A stretch of 64,000 nucleotides of DNA from Pelagerythrobacter aerophilus (GCF_003581645.1 NZ_QXFK01000014.1:1-64000); one strand, 5' to 3'. Numbered from the stretch's first letter, positions 8,793 to 17,166 are shown. The notes: a model not told the origin generated them from the letters alone. Numbers and translations: made by a program.

Positions 8793-9233
8793 ATGTCGAT
8801 GTCATGTGATGATGCTGGCACTAGGCCAGTTCAGCGGCTGGAGATCTTCACCGGCGCGGGGCGACGGCGGGTCTGGGATGACGATGTTAAGGCGGCGATC
8901 GTCGCGGAGAGCTATTCCGGTCACGAGACTGTCTGCGCGGTAGCGCGGCGGCATGGGCTGAGCCATTCGCAACTGTTCACCTGGCGTCGCCAGATGCGCG
9001 AGAAGTCCGAAGCCGCCTCGAGATCGGTCGATCAGCCGATGTTTGTGCCGGCAGTGATCGAGCCCGTGGCCTCGCAGGTTGCCGCGCCCGCGCAGCGTCC
9101 CCGTCGGCGTTCGCGACGTTCGTCCAGAGCTGCGGTCGAGCTGGAGATAGACGGCGTGACGGTGAAGATCGCGCAAGGCACCGATGCGGATACGATCTCG
9201 GCCGTGATCGCCGCGCTGAGGGCCACGCGGTGA
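8793..9233 (+). CDS. tnpA: IS66 accessory protein TnpA
   Basis: 146 aa. The N-terminal helix-turn-helix of the transposase-8-like type reads RRRVWDDDVKAAIVAESYSGHETVCAVARRHGLSHSQLFTWRRQ. It is followed by a basic linker (PRRRSRRSSR) and a short beta domain (VELEIDGVTVKIAQGTDADTISAVIAALRA). This is the usual first gene of IS66 elements and is needed for transposition. Its stop overlaps the start of tnpB (GTGA at 9230-9233). Confidence 0.92.
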   Translation: MSMSCDDAGTRPVQRLEIFTGAGRRRVWDDDVKAAIVAESYSGHETVCAVARRHGLSHSQLFTWRRQMREKSEAASRSVDQPMFVPAVIEPVASQVAAPAQRPRRRSRRSSRAAVELEIDGVTVKIAQGTDADTISAVIAALRATR

Positions 9234-9586
9234 TCGGTCCGGGAACGGATGCGCGCATCCTGATTGCGACGCGGCCCGTGGATTTTCGTAAAGGACCGGA
9301 CTCCCTCGCCGCGCTGGTGAAGGCGGAGTACGGCGCCAACCCGTTTTCCGGGGTCGTCTATGTGTTCCGCGCCAAGCGATCGGACCGGGTGAAGCTGGTC
9401 TGGTGGGACGGTACGGGATTGTGCCTGATGGCGAAGCGGCTCGAGCAAGGAAGCTTCCGCTGGCCTGGCATCCGGGACGGCGTGATGCGGCTGACGGCCG
9501 CCCAGCTCGGAGCTTTGCTGGAAGGGCTGGACTGGCGCCGGGTTCATGGCGGACGCCGTGCACAGGCGCCGCAACTGGCTGGTTGA
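9230..9586 (+). CDS. tnpB: IS66 accessory protein TnpB (IS66 Orf2-like)
   Basis: 118 aa, standard length for the family. Characteristic segments are ILIATRPVDFRKGPDSLAALV, FRAKRSDRVKLVWWDGTGLCLMAKRLEQGSFRWP and a LTAAQLGALLEGLDWRR end. It starts at GTG 9230, overlapping the tnpA stop by four bases, so translation is coupled. The biochemical role is not established, but the gene is required in IS66-type transposition. Confidence 0.92.
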   Translation: MIGPGTDARILIATRPVDFRKGPDSLAALVKAEYGANPFSGVVYVFRAKRSDRVKLVWWDGTGLCLMAKRLEQGSFRWPGIRDGVMRLTAAQLGALLEGLDWRRVHGGRRAQAPQLAG

Positions 9587-9632
9587 TAAGGCCGGTTGAC
9601 GAGGGTCGCGGCGCCTGATTCAGTGCTACTCG

Positions 9633-11225
9633 ATGCTGCTCGAGGCCGACCTTCCCGACGATCCGGACGCGCTGCGCGCGATGATCGTGGCGGCCCATCG
9701 CGAGATTGCAAAGCGCGAGGTGATGCTCGCCGAGAGTGAGGATCGGATCGCCGGCCTCGAGACTGCCGGCGCCAGGGCCGAAGCCGAGATCGCACGGCTC
9801 AACGCGATCATCGCCGCATTCCAGCGCCACCGGTTCGGCGCGCGCTCCGAGCAGCTCGACGAGGATCAGTTGCAGCTCGCGTTCGAGGAACTCGACGCAG
9901 CGCTGAGCAGTGTAATGGCCAGTCTCGACGCCGTGAAGAAGGACACTGGCACGCCGGCTCCGCGCAAGACCAACCGGGGATCGCTGCCCGCGCATCTCGA
10001 ACGGATCGAACAGGTCGTCGATATCGAGGATAAAGCCTGCGCCTGCTGCGGCGGTGATCTCCACGTCATCGGTGAAGACGTGGCCGAGCGGCTCGATGTC
10101 GTGCCCGCCACGTTCCGCGTGCTCGTCACCCGGCGCCCGCGTTATGGCTGCCGCGCGTGCGAGGCCGCTCCGGTCCAGGCCCCGGCACCCGCGCGGATCG
10201 TCGACGCCGGGCTGCCGACCGAAGCGCTGATCGCGCAGGTTCTGGTCAGTAAATACGCCGATCACCTTCCGCTTTACCGGCAGGCGCAGATCTACGCTCG
10301 CCAGGGCGTGCATATCGATCGTTCGACACTGTCGGACTGGGTAGGACGCGCGGCGTGGTGGCTGACGCCGCTGCGCGATCACTTGCTCGCCGACCTCAAG
10401 CGGAGCGGCAAGCTATTCGCGGACGAGACCACCGCGCCGGTGCTCGATCCCGGACGCGGCAGAACGAAGACCGGTCAGCTCTGGGCCTACGCACGCGATG
10501 ATCGGCCCTGGGGCGGCAGTGATCCGCCGACGGTGGTTTATCGCTATGCGCCCGATCGCAAAGCCGAACGGCCGATCGAGCATCTCGCCGGGTTCAAGGG
10601 CACGCTCCAGGTGGACGGCTATGGCGGCTACGGTGCGCTCGCGCGGCGGGGCGAGGTCGCGCTCGCTTTCTGCTGGGCGCACGTCCGCCGCCGCTTCTAC
10701 GAGCTTGCCGCTGCCGGCGCTTCGCCGGTGGCGTCCGACGTGCTCGCGCGTATCGCCAGGCTCTATGCGATCGAGTCCAATGTTCGCGGCCAGTCGCCCG
10801 ATCAACGTCGCGCAGCACGCCAGGAGCATAGCCGCCCCATCGTTGATGAACTCCATCGCGTTCTCGACACGCGGCTCACCCAGGTCAGCCGCAAGAGCCG
10901 TCTTGCCGAGGCGATCCGCTATGCGCTCACCCGCTGGGAAGGACTGACCCGGTTCCTGGACGACGGCCGCATCGAACTCGACAGCAACACGGTCGAACGA
11001 TCGATCCGGCCGATCGCCCTAAGCCGCAAGAATGCTCTCTTTGCCGGATCGGATGACGGCGGTGAACACTGGGCCGTCATCGCCAGTCTCATCGAGACCG
11101 CCAAGCTGAACGATGTCGATCCGCAGGCCTGGCTCACCGACACACTTTCCAGGCTCGCCGCCGGGCATCGCAATGATCGCCTCGGCGACCTAATGCCGTG
11201 GAATTATTCAGCCGGCGTGGTCTGA
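9633..11225 (+). CDS. tnpC: IS66-family transposase TnpC
   Basis: 530 aa. The order is an N-terminal leucine-rich coiled coil (residues ~20-60), a zinc-finger segment with CACCGG near residue 130, then the catalytic DDE region starting with LFADETTAPVLDPGRG and continuing QVDGYGGYGAL and FCWAHVRRRFYELA. The helical end reads IELDSNTVERSIRPIALSRKNALFAGSDDGGEHWAVIASLIETAKLNDVDPQAWL. Length and motifs match complete IS66 transposases, with no internal stop. Confidence 0.94.
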   Translation: MLLEADLPDDPDALRAMIVAAHREIAKREVMLAESEDRIAGLETAGARAEAEIARLNAIIAAFQRHRFGARSEQLDEDQLQLAFEELDAALSSVMASLDAVKKDTGTPAPRKTNRGSLPAHLERIEQVVDIEDKACACCGGDLHVIGEDVAERLDVVPATFRVLVTRRPRYGCRACEAAPVQAPAPARIVDAGLPTEALIAQVLVSKYADHLPLYRQAQIYARQGVHIDRSTLSDWVGRAAWWLTPLRDHLLADLKRSGKLFADETTAPVLDPGRGRTKTGQLWAYARDDRPWGGSDPPTVVYRYAPDRKAERPIEHLAGFKGTLQVDGYGGYGALARRGEVALAFCWAHVRRRFYELAAAGASPVASDVLARIARLYAIESNVRGQSPDQRRAARQEHSRPIVDELHRVLDTRLTQVSRKSRLAEAIRYALTRWEGLTRFLDDGRIELDSNTVERSIRPIALSRKNALFAGSDDGGEHWAVIASLIETAKLNDVDPQAWLTDTLSRLAAGHRNDRLGDLMPWNYSAGVV

Positions 11226-11238
11226 GAACACCGCTTAC

Positions 11239-11246
11239 AAATTAAG
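11239..11246. repeat. IS66 target-site duplication, right copy
   Basis: AAATTAAG, the partner of 8704-8711. Its last bases run into AGGAGAG, the ribosome-binding site of the gene starting at 11259, so the insertion left the ribosome-binding site whole but removed everything upstream. Confidence 0.9.
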
Positions 11247-11258
11247 AGGAGAGATGCA

Positions 11259-11765
11259 ATGAAAAGGCTTACACTTGTCTGCATTGGGGCGCTCGCCGCT
11301 GGCAGCATGGCCGCGACCCCGGCGCTTGCACAACACATCTCGCCCGCAAACACGAATTTCGATGCGATTGGCCCGGCACAGCTTACCAAGGGTGCGACAT
11401 CGCTATCCTGCACTCTGACGCTGAGCGGTACCACCGGACCCGACGTCGGCGGCGGCGTCGCCGATGGCGGTACCATCACCGGGGGGACCAATACGGGGCC
11501 GGGCAACTGCCCGCTCCTGACCGTCGATGGCGGCGCTACCTTCGAGATCGATACGTCCACCGGCACCGGCGGCACGGGGAGCCTTTACAATCTCGTCGTT
11601 CGCCTTGCCGGCACTCCCGTGTGTTCCGACGCTGGCCCGCTTCCGTTCACGGTCATCAACAACGGCTCGGGACCGTCGACGATCCAGTTCAACTCGCCCG
11701 TCGATCCCGATTGCGTCGTCCTGGCCAATCTGTCGACAACCCCCGATATCAACGTCGTACCTTGA
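11259..11765 (+). CDS. secreted four-cysteine protein, PraB-like (locus A)
   Basis: 168 aa. Signal peptide MKRLTLVCIGALAAGSMAATPALA, then a Gly/Thr-rich all-beta-looking mature protein with cysteines at 51, 84, 122 and 152. The locus B protein (34809-35315) is also 168 aa with cysteines at 52, 81, 115 and 151 and the same kind of end (NVVP versus LTLTP), so they form one family. The pattern (an early TSLSCTLTL strand, GNCPLLTV, two later single cysteines) resembles the PraB/alkane-oxidation-activator family of secreted surface proteins; this is a resemblance, not a proven assignment. The ribosome-binding site AAGAGGAG is partly built from the IS66 target duplication. Confidence 0.75.
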   Translation: MKRLTLVCIGALAAGSMAATPALAQHISPANTNFDAIGPAQLTKGATSLSCTLTLSGTTGPDVGGGVADGGTITGGTNTGPGNCPLLTVDGGATFEIDTSTGTGGTGSLYNLVVRLAGTPVCSDAGPLPFTVINNGSGPSTIQFNSPVDPDCVVLANLSTTPDINVVP

Positions 11766-11799
11766 TGATGTGACGATCGTTCGAATTGGTTGGTGGACG

Positions 11800-11842
11800 C
11801 CTCGATTAGTACAGAACCAATCGAGGCATCCACCCGTCGACG
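11800..11842 (+). other. near-perfect inverted repeat after the four-cysteine gene
   Basis: About 35 bases after the stop, GTGGACGCCTCGATT is followed by an 11-base loop and AATCGAGGCATCCAC, a 15-bp stem with one mismatch. It has no T-run and is followed about 20 bases later by the stronger hairpin at 11853. It may protect the small mRNA 3' end. Confidence 0.5.
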
Positions 11843-11852
11843 GAAAGCTACT

Positions 11853-11882
11853 GGCCGCACCGCTGTAACGGTGCGGCCTTTT
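11853..11882 (+). terminator. rho-independent terminator between the four-cysteine gene and the outer-membrane protein (A)
   Basis: GGCCGCACCG, loop CTGTAA, CGGTGCGGCC, then TTTT. A 10-bp perfect GC-rich stem with a short T-run. It should stop most transcripts of the small gene before the outer-membrane gene at 11934. Confidence 0.8.
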
Positions 11883-11933
11883 CCGGTCGCCAGCGGCGAA
11901 CCGCTGCCAGCACTAGCCAGACATAATGATCAG

Positions 11934-14501
11934 ATGAGCGGTCACAATGTGCTTGCGCTGAACCGAGTTTTTGTTGCGTCGTTGCTGGGCACGGCGGCCC
12001 TTGCGTCCTCGGCCCATGCTCACGCGATTATGGGGGGCGTCGAGGCGGGGTGGGTTTCGCAAGGAACCGCTCAGCCGGATGTTAGCGGCATCGCGTCCGA
12101 CCCACTTGGCGACCCCGGCGACATTATCGTCACCGCCGACCGCCGTCGGGGCGAGGCGGAGGTTGCCGCCGAGACTGAGTTCGATGAAGCCGAAATTGCC
12201 AGCCAGGACGCCGACAGCATACAGGAATTGCTGGATCGTCTGGCTCCCTTTATCGACCCGAGCGGAGAAGAGCCGGTCATCCTCATCAACGGCGAACCAG
12301 TCGGCTTCGAGCGCTCGATTCTTTCCTATCCTGCTGAAGCGCTAAACCGCCTCACGGTGTTGAAGCCTGAGGCCGCCGCACACTATGGTGAGCCGACCGG
12401 CAAGCGCGTCGTCAACCTGGTGCTCAAGAAGCACTTCTCGATGCTAAGCGCCGACGCCGGCGTGGAGTTCGCCACTGCCGGCGGCCAGTATGGCGGCGAT
12501 CTTTCTCTCGGGCGTACCGCAATTAGCGGCGAAACCCGCTGGAATGTCCAAGCCAGGATCGGCCGTGACAGCGCCCTGCGTAAGGACGCGAGGGATATTC
12601 CCGCGCAAGACGGAGCTTTCGACAGCGTCGGCTATATCCGGCGCGCTGGAGGCGGGGAGATCGATCCCGCCCTGAGCTTTGCGGTGGGAGAACACGTCAC
12701 CGTCGCGGCTATGCCCGGCGACATAGGGTCAGGTTTGCCGACACTCGAGGACTTCGTCGCAACCGCAGGCCTTCGTCATCCGGTCGATCCCGACGCCTTC
12801 GAAACCCTGCGATCGAGCCGGCGCAATGCCTCGCTCAGTGTCGGCATTACGCGCCCGCTGGGCGCCTTCTCCGCATCGTTGAACCTCAGCGCCAACAGCA
12901 GCAGCAGCGAGGGTTTGCGCGGCCTCCCGATGGCATCGATCGTCATTCCCGCCGGCCATCCTTCGTCGCCTTTCGCCAACGACATTGTCCTCACGCGTCC
13001 GTTCTCCGGTAAGCGCGCGCTGCGCACCGACAATAGCTCGGAATCGCTGAGCGCATCGCTGACGCTGAATGGCAGAATCGGAGACTGGCGAACGAGCCTA
13101 GCGACAAGCTATTCGCGCAACTGGGCGGACAACCTCCTCGAGAGCGGGATCGACGTCGAACACATCCAGCAGTTGATCGATGATGCCGAGTCCGACTTCA
13201 ATCCATACGGCCCGTGGGACGACGGCCTGCTGCTCTCTAACCGCAATCGCACACGCGGAGAGAATCTGAGCGCCCGGCTCAACATCCGGAAGAATATTGT
13301 CGGTCTGCCCGCCGGCCCGGTCGTTCTGAGCGTGACTGCCAACGCTAGCCATAATCGGACGCGAAGCCGGCAGAACGACGGCGGCGAGGAACTCATCTCG
13401 GTAAATAATTCGGCTCGGGATCAACTGAACGGTCAGATGTCTCTTAGTCTGCCGATTTCCGCCCGCGATGGATCCGCGATCGGACCATTGGGCGACCTAA
13501 CCCTCGACCTGTCCTTCAAGGGGCAGGCGATGACCAACACACGGGCGCAGACGCGGTTCGGCGGCGACATGACCTGGTCGCTCATTTCGATCCTTCGTCT
13601 GCGCGGCTCGTTCGAATATGCCCAGACCGCGCCCTCGTTCGATCAGCTCGACGCTCCGATCGTTACGACGGTCAACCGGATCTTCGATTACACCCGTCAG
13701 GAGATCGCAGAACCGATCTGGATCACCGGAGGCAACCCCGAGCTCGACCGCGGCAGCCGGCAGAGCCTGGACTTGAGCGCCCTGATAAGGCCGTTCGACG
13801 ATCAGACGCTGTCGCTCAAGATCGGCTACCGAAAGCATATCGCGAAGGGGGACGTGGCGTCGTTTCCCGAGCTGACCCCGGTTATCGAGGCGGCGTTTCC
13901 GGAACGCGTGACACGCGATGCGCAAGGACGGCTCGTTGCGGTCGATGCGCGCGCCATCAACATTGCCCACGATACCGACTCCGCGTTGACGACAGGTATT
14001 GCATTGCGCTTCGGCCAAGGCCGGCGCAGCACACCCGATGCCGATCCGCTGCAGTTCAGTCTCGCGGTCAATCATCGCTGGCAGCTAAAGAGCGAACTAC
14101 TCACCCGGCCTGGCGTCCCGCCTATCGATCAGCTCAGCAACGGTGGTCAATCGCGACACAACGTGTCGGTGCAGACAACCGTAGGAAAGGCCGGGATTGG
14201 TGCAAGTTTGAATGGAAACTGGAGCAGTGCGACCCGAGTTCGCGCCGGCGACGATCGTTTCCTCTCCGAGCTGCCGCTCGTGCTTAATCTCTCGATGTTC
14301 ATCGAACCCGATCGCCTGCTCGGCAACTCGGCAGGAAGCGCGTTGATAGAGGGCCTCAAGATTTCGTTCGACGTGCGAAATCTCTTTAATGGCTATCGCC
14401 GGGTAACGTTGGATGATGGCAGCATTCCCTCCGGATACAGCCGCGACGAGATCGATCCCCTTGGTCGAACCGTGCGACTAATGGTGCGGAAGAAATTCTG
14501 A
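11934..14501 (+). CDS. TonB-receptor-like outer-membrane protein with plug (locus A)
   Basis: 855 aa. The signal peptide lies around VFVASLLGTAALASSAHAHA. GDIIVTADRRRGEAEV resembles a TonB box, followed by a plug-like segment (DSIQELLDRLAPFI..EEPVILINGEPVG....LSYPAEALNRLTVLKPEAAAHYG). The rest is a beta-barrel ending RLMVRKKF. It is clearly homologous to 35737-38184, sharing GNPxLD, SFPxLTPxIEAAFPxRVTRDA, VDAR.INIA and the terminal RDEIDPLGRTVRL. It is shorter and more divergent than standard receptors, and the usual RGPQGTLYG plug motif is absent. ATG 11934 is chosen by the signal peptide; no strong ribosome-binding site is seen. The function is unknown. It is always third in the locus. Confidence 0.8.
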   Translation: MSGHNVLALNRVFVASLLGTAALASSAHAHAIMGGVEAGWVSQGTAQPDVSGIASDPLGDPGDIIVTADRRRGEAEVAAETEFDEAEIASQDADSIQELLDRLAPFIDPSGEEPVILINGEPVGFERSILSYPAEALNRLTVLKPEAAAHYGEPTGKRVVNLVLKKHFSMLSADAGVEFATAGGQYGGDLSLGRTAISGETRWNVQARIGRDSALRKDARDIPAQDGAFDSVGYIRRAGGGEIDPALSFAVGEHVTVAAMPGDIGSGLPTLEDFVATAGLRHPVDPDAFETLRSSRRNASLSVGITRPLGAFSASLNLSANSSSSEGLRGLPMASIVIPAGHPSSPFANDIVLTRPFSGKRALRTDNSSESLSASLTLNGRIGDWRTSLATSYSRNWADNLLESGIDVEHIQQLIDDAESDFNPYGPWDDGLLLSNRNRTRGENLSARLNIRKNIVGLPAGPVVLSVTANASHNRTRSRQNDGGEELISVNNSARDQLNGQMSLSLPISARDGSAIGPLGDLTLDLSFKGQAMTNTRAQTRFGGDMTWSLISILRLRGSFEYAQTAPSFDQLDAPIVTTVNRIFDYTRQEIAEPIWITGGNPELDRGSRQSLDLSALIRPFDDQTLSLKIGYRKHIAKGDVASFPELTPVIEAAFPERVTRDAQGRLVAVDARAINIAHDTDSALTTGIALRFGQGRRSTPDADPLQFSLAVNHRWQLKSELLTRPGVPPIDQLSNGGQSRHNVSVQTTVGKAGIGASLNGNWSSATRVRAGDDRFLSELPLVLNLSMFIEPDRLLGNSAGSALIEGLKISFDVRNLFNGYRRVTLDDGSIPSGYSRDEIDPLGRTVRLMVRKKF

Positions 14502-14537
14502 CTCGAAAGCGTAGAGCCGAACCACGGCACAGCATGT

Positions 14538-14672
14538 TCAACTCGCTACCCAGTGCCACGCCTTCGCTACCATGCCGGTAAACGCGCAAAGCACACCAAA
14601 GTACATGAACGCCACCAGCGCAGCGATAAGCACAAGCTCGATCACGAAGAAAGCTTTTCGATTTAGGTGCAT
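14538..14672 (-). CDS. possible 44-aa single-helix membrane peptide
   Basis: The minus-strand frame encodes MHLNRKAFFVIELVLIAALV followed by AFMYFGVLCAFTGMVAKAWH and WVAS. One strong membrane helix spans residues ~8-32, with basic residues before it and an amphipathic tail. The ribosome-binding site is weak (GGAAGAGG about 20 bases upstream). The composition is convincing for a membrane peptide, but the evidence is only compositional. Confidence 0.3.
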   Translation of the reverse strand: MHLNRKAFFVIELVLIAALVAFMYFGVLCAFTGMVAKAWHWVAS

Positions 14673-15377
14673 CGATGATTGCCCCAGTACCTCTTCCAGT
14701 CAAGCATGGCCGTGTTTGAACGTGGTGCAGGGCATGGCGGATACGCGCTACCCGGCCATCAGCTTATCGCCGCCTGAACCTGTGCTCCAGACCTTCTTGA
14801 GCCGTACCGGTGGGAATAATCGGACCTGCGGACTGACGTCATGGTGGGCCGCGCGTTAATTTGGTGCAAGCGGAACGCCTGTTCTCTCTACCGCTCCGAC
14901 CCGTCTCCGGCTCCTTGGACACGGTCGCATGGTCCACGAAGAGCACGGAGACGCACACGCTGCAGGATCGGCGGTCCGGCCTTCCTGTTGTGCTTAGGTT
15001 GCGCCTGCCTCTGGTCGTCGCGGCCCCAAGGCAGCTTCGCGCCCTATCGATCGTTGAATCTTGCCGCCGATCGCCCGAGGGGGACGGCGACTAAGCCTGC
15101 TCGACATGGCTGCAATGTCGGACACTCCGGAACGGCAGGTCTTAGGGCGCAGTTTGCGTATAGCTGCCCTTCGTCGCGGCCATGTCCGATGGCAGCCACG
15201 CGCCCCATGTCGGACATTCAGGCTCTCCCAAACGATGCCTGAAAGCGGACAGGCAGCTTTGCCCTGGTTATGCGCACCACCAATGTCCGATTATGGTTGG
15301 TTTGCCGACATTCTTGTCGATCGAATAATGACGAGGCATTGCGTTGATCCCGGCACAACCGGCGCTATTTATCCGCG
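14673..15377. other. 705-base gap with degenerate repeated words, no confident gene
   Basis: No credible coding region. Between 15114 and 15312 the words AATGTCGGACA, ATGTCCGAT, ATGTCGGACATT, AATGTCCGATT and GCCGACATT occur, five related imperfect palindromes within 200 bases. This may be a decayed repeat or a binding-site cluster. The region looks like an old intergenic scar. Confidence 0.4.
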
Positions 15378-16511
15378 ATGAGACAAACGTTGACGAAGCC
15401 AATGTCAAATTCGCGTCCGTGGATAGTGGTTTTGATCATAATGAACGCCCTGCTTCTAGCTGCAACAGCATCGTTACTCTTCAGCCAATTGGGTCCAGTG
15501 GCCGAGCCACGCATGGTCACTCCGCGCGGAGACCTTGGCGGAGATGAACGCGCCACTATCGACCTGTTCCGCAATGCCCGAGAGTCCGTTGTCTTCATAT
15601 CGACACGGCAGCGAGTTGCCGATTTCTGGACACGTAATGTCTACAGCGTGCCGCGCGGATCTGGCTCCGGTCTCGTATGGGATGGAGCCGGCCATATTGT
15701 GACCAATTTCCATGTCATCGAGGGTGCATCCCAAGCACAAATACAGCTTGCCGACGGTCGCCAGTTTTCCGCCACTCTGGTCGGTGTGAGCCCACAACAC
15801 GACCTTGCTGTCCTAAAAATTGGCGGTGCAGGCTTCACTGCGCCTGCCCGGGTGCCCATAGGCACGAGCAGCGACCTGCAGGTCGGACAGAATGTCTTCG
15901 CGATCGGAAATCCGTTCGGCCTGGACTGGACCTTGACCAAGGGCATTGTCTCGGCACTGGATCGTTCGCTGCCGAACGAAAACGGCCCCGACATTCGGCA
16001 CCTGATCCAGACCGATGCCGCAATCAATCCGGGAAATTCGGGTGGCCCGCTACTCGACTCCGCTGGCCGACTAATCGGGATCAATACCGCGATATACAGT
16101 CCCTCCGGGGCATCGGCAGGAATCGGCTTTGCTGTGCCGGTCGACACGGTGATGCGCGTTGTGCCGCAGCTCATTTCCGAGGGGCGCTATACGCGGCCCA
16201 GCCTTGGCCTCGAAAGCGACGACAATATCAACGACCGGCTCAAGCGCGCTTCAGGGATCGAGGGTGTTTTTGTCCTGCGGGTCGATCCCGGGTCGGTAGC
16301 CGAGCGCGCCGGTCTGGTCGCAGCGCAGCGCACAAGGCGCGGCGTGGTTCCCGGGGACATCGTTACCGCTATGAACGGCAAACCTGTTTCGCGGGTCGGC
16401 GACCTGCTCGCTCGCCTTGACGACTTTCGGGTCGGGCAAAGCGTTGAACTGACGTTGATGCGCGGCGGAGAGGTGCGAACGGTCAGGCTCGAACTCGAAC
16501 CGGGAAGTTGA
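15378..16511 (+). CDS. membrane-anchored S1C serine protease, DegS-like (trypsin fold + one PDZ)
   Basis: 377 aa (369 if the internal ATG at 15402 is used). A single N-terminal membrane helix (WIVVLIIMNALLLAATASLLF) is not followed by a signal cleavage site, so the protein is probably anchored in the inner membrane facing the periplasm. The catalytic triad is visible: His in VTNFHVIEG, Asp in PQHDLAVLKI, Ser in INPGNSGGPLLD. One PDZ domain fills the last ~100 residues (GVFVLRVDPGSVAERAGL..GDIVTAMNGKPV). DegS-type proteases sense misfolded envelope proteins and start stress signalling. It is convergent with an hsp20 gene, and a shared hairpin separates them. Confidence 0.88.
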   Translation: MRQTLTKPMSNSRPWIVVLIIMNALLLAATASLLFSQLGPVAEPRMVTPRGDLGGDERATIDLFRNARESVVFISTRQRVADFWTRNVYSVPRGSGSGLVWDGAGHIVTNFHVIEGASQAQIQLADGRQFSATLVGVSPQHDLAVLKIGGAGFTAPARVPIGTSSDLQVGQNVFAIGNPFGLDWTLTKGIVSALDRSLPNENGPDIRHLIQTDAAINPGNSGGPLLDSAGRLIGINTAIYSPSGASAGIGFAVPVDTVMRVVPQLISEGRYTRPSLGLESDDNINDRLKRASGIEGVFVLRVDPGSVAERAGLVAAQRTRRGVVPGDIVTAMNGKPVSRVGDLLARLDDFRVGQSVELTLMRGGEVRTVRLELEPGS

Positions 16512-16521
16512 TGCACAAAGA

Positions 16522-16551
16522 AGGGCCGGTCCCATGGGCAGGACCGGCCCT
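16522..16551. terminator. bidirectional hairpin between the S1C protease and hsp20
   Basis: AGGGCCGGTCC, 8-base loop, GGACCGGCCCT: an 11-bp perfect stem lying between two convergent stops (16511 and 16563). It can act for both strands. The T-runs are short. Confidence 0.7.
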
Positions 16552-16562
16552 CTTGGCTGCAA

Positions 16563-17063
16563 TTAACTGGCGTTGATCGGGATCGTCTTGCGGCCTTTTG
16601 CCGCTTCTGAGGTACGCGGAATTCTAACAGTCAGAACACCGTTGCGGAAAGCGGCCTCGACCTTGTTTTCGTCAATCTGCGAGGGAAGACCGATGTGGCG
16701 CTCGAAGCGGCCGTAGCTGCGTTCGGAATAGCCGCGTTCCTCGTCGCTGATCTCGGACTTCTTCTCACCCCGGATCACCAGCTGATGATCGTCGAGGCTG
16801 ATTTCGATGTCCCTTTCCTCCATGCCCGGCAGCTCGGCCGTGACCCGGATTTCCCTGTCGTTCTCCGACAATTCGACACGCGGCCTGCCAAGGCTGCGTC
16901 CGATGGACGGCAGCGAGGGCATGGAAAACCCGCGAAACATGTCGTCGAACAAGCGATTGATATCCCGGTGAAGCGACATCACCGGATGGTCGACCCGCTC
17001 CTCCTGCCGGGGAGCGATGTCCTGGCCCTGGCTTTTCCAGGGAATGAGATCGCGAATTGCCAT
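16563..17063 (-). CDS. Hsp20/alpha-crystallin small heat-shock protein
   Basis: 166 aa holding chaperone. The alpha-crystallin domain covers residues ~60-155: VELSENDREIRVTAELPGMEERDIEISLDDHQLVIRGEKK and the end AAFRNGVLTVRIPR. The N-terminal MAIRDLIPWKSQGQ and the FRGF segment are typical of class A bacterial Hsp20. ATG 17063 has AGGAGG eight bases upstream; the longer frame above it has no such site. It lies 103 bases after the second hsp20 gene, same strand, probably from the same heat-shock promoter. Confidence 0.93.
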   Translation of the reverse strand: MAIRDLIPWKSQGQDIAPRQEERVDHPVMSLHRDINRLFDDMFRGFSMPSLPSIGRSLGRPRVELSENDREIRVTAELPGMEERDIEISLDDHQLVIRGEKKSEISDEERGYSERSYGRFERHIGLPSQIDENKVEAAFRNGVLTVRIPRTSEAAKGRKTIPINAS

Positions 17064-17166
17064 CTCGACGTTCCTCCTATTTTCCGACTGGTTTAGGCAA
17101 AGCCCTTGCAAGCGGGGCAGGTGTGATTGCACCCACCCCGCCGAGGATCTGCCCGGTGATTGAGGC

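Larger units (their letters stand above)
8712..11238 (+). mobile_element. IS66-family insertion sequence, complete (about 2.5 kb)
   Basis: Three genes in the canonical tnpA-tnpB-tnpC order are bounded by imperfect terminal inverted repeats: left GTAACCGCTGTTTCC at 8712, and right, read on the minus strand, GTAAGCGGTGTTCTC ending at 11238. The element is flanked by a perfect 8-bp duplication AAATTAAG. All three reading frames are intact, so the element looks functional. It separates the locus A receptor from the small secreted gene. Confidence 0.92.

Noticed and set aside
8802..10382. 526-codon minus-strand frame across IS66
   Set aside because: Antisense shadow of tnpA-tnpB-tnpC caused by high GC; the plus-strand genes are unmistakable.
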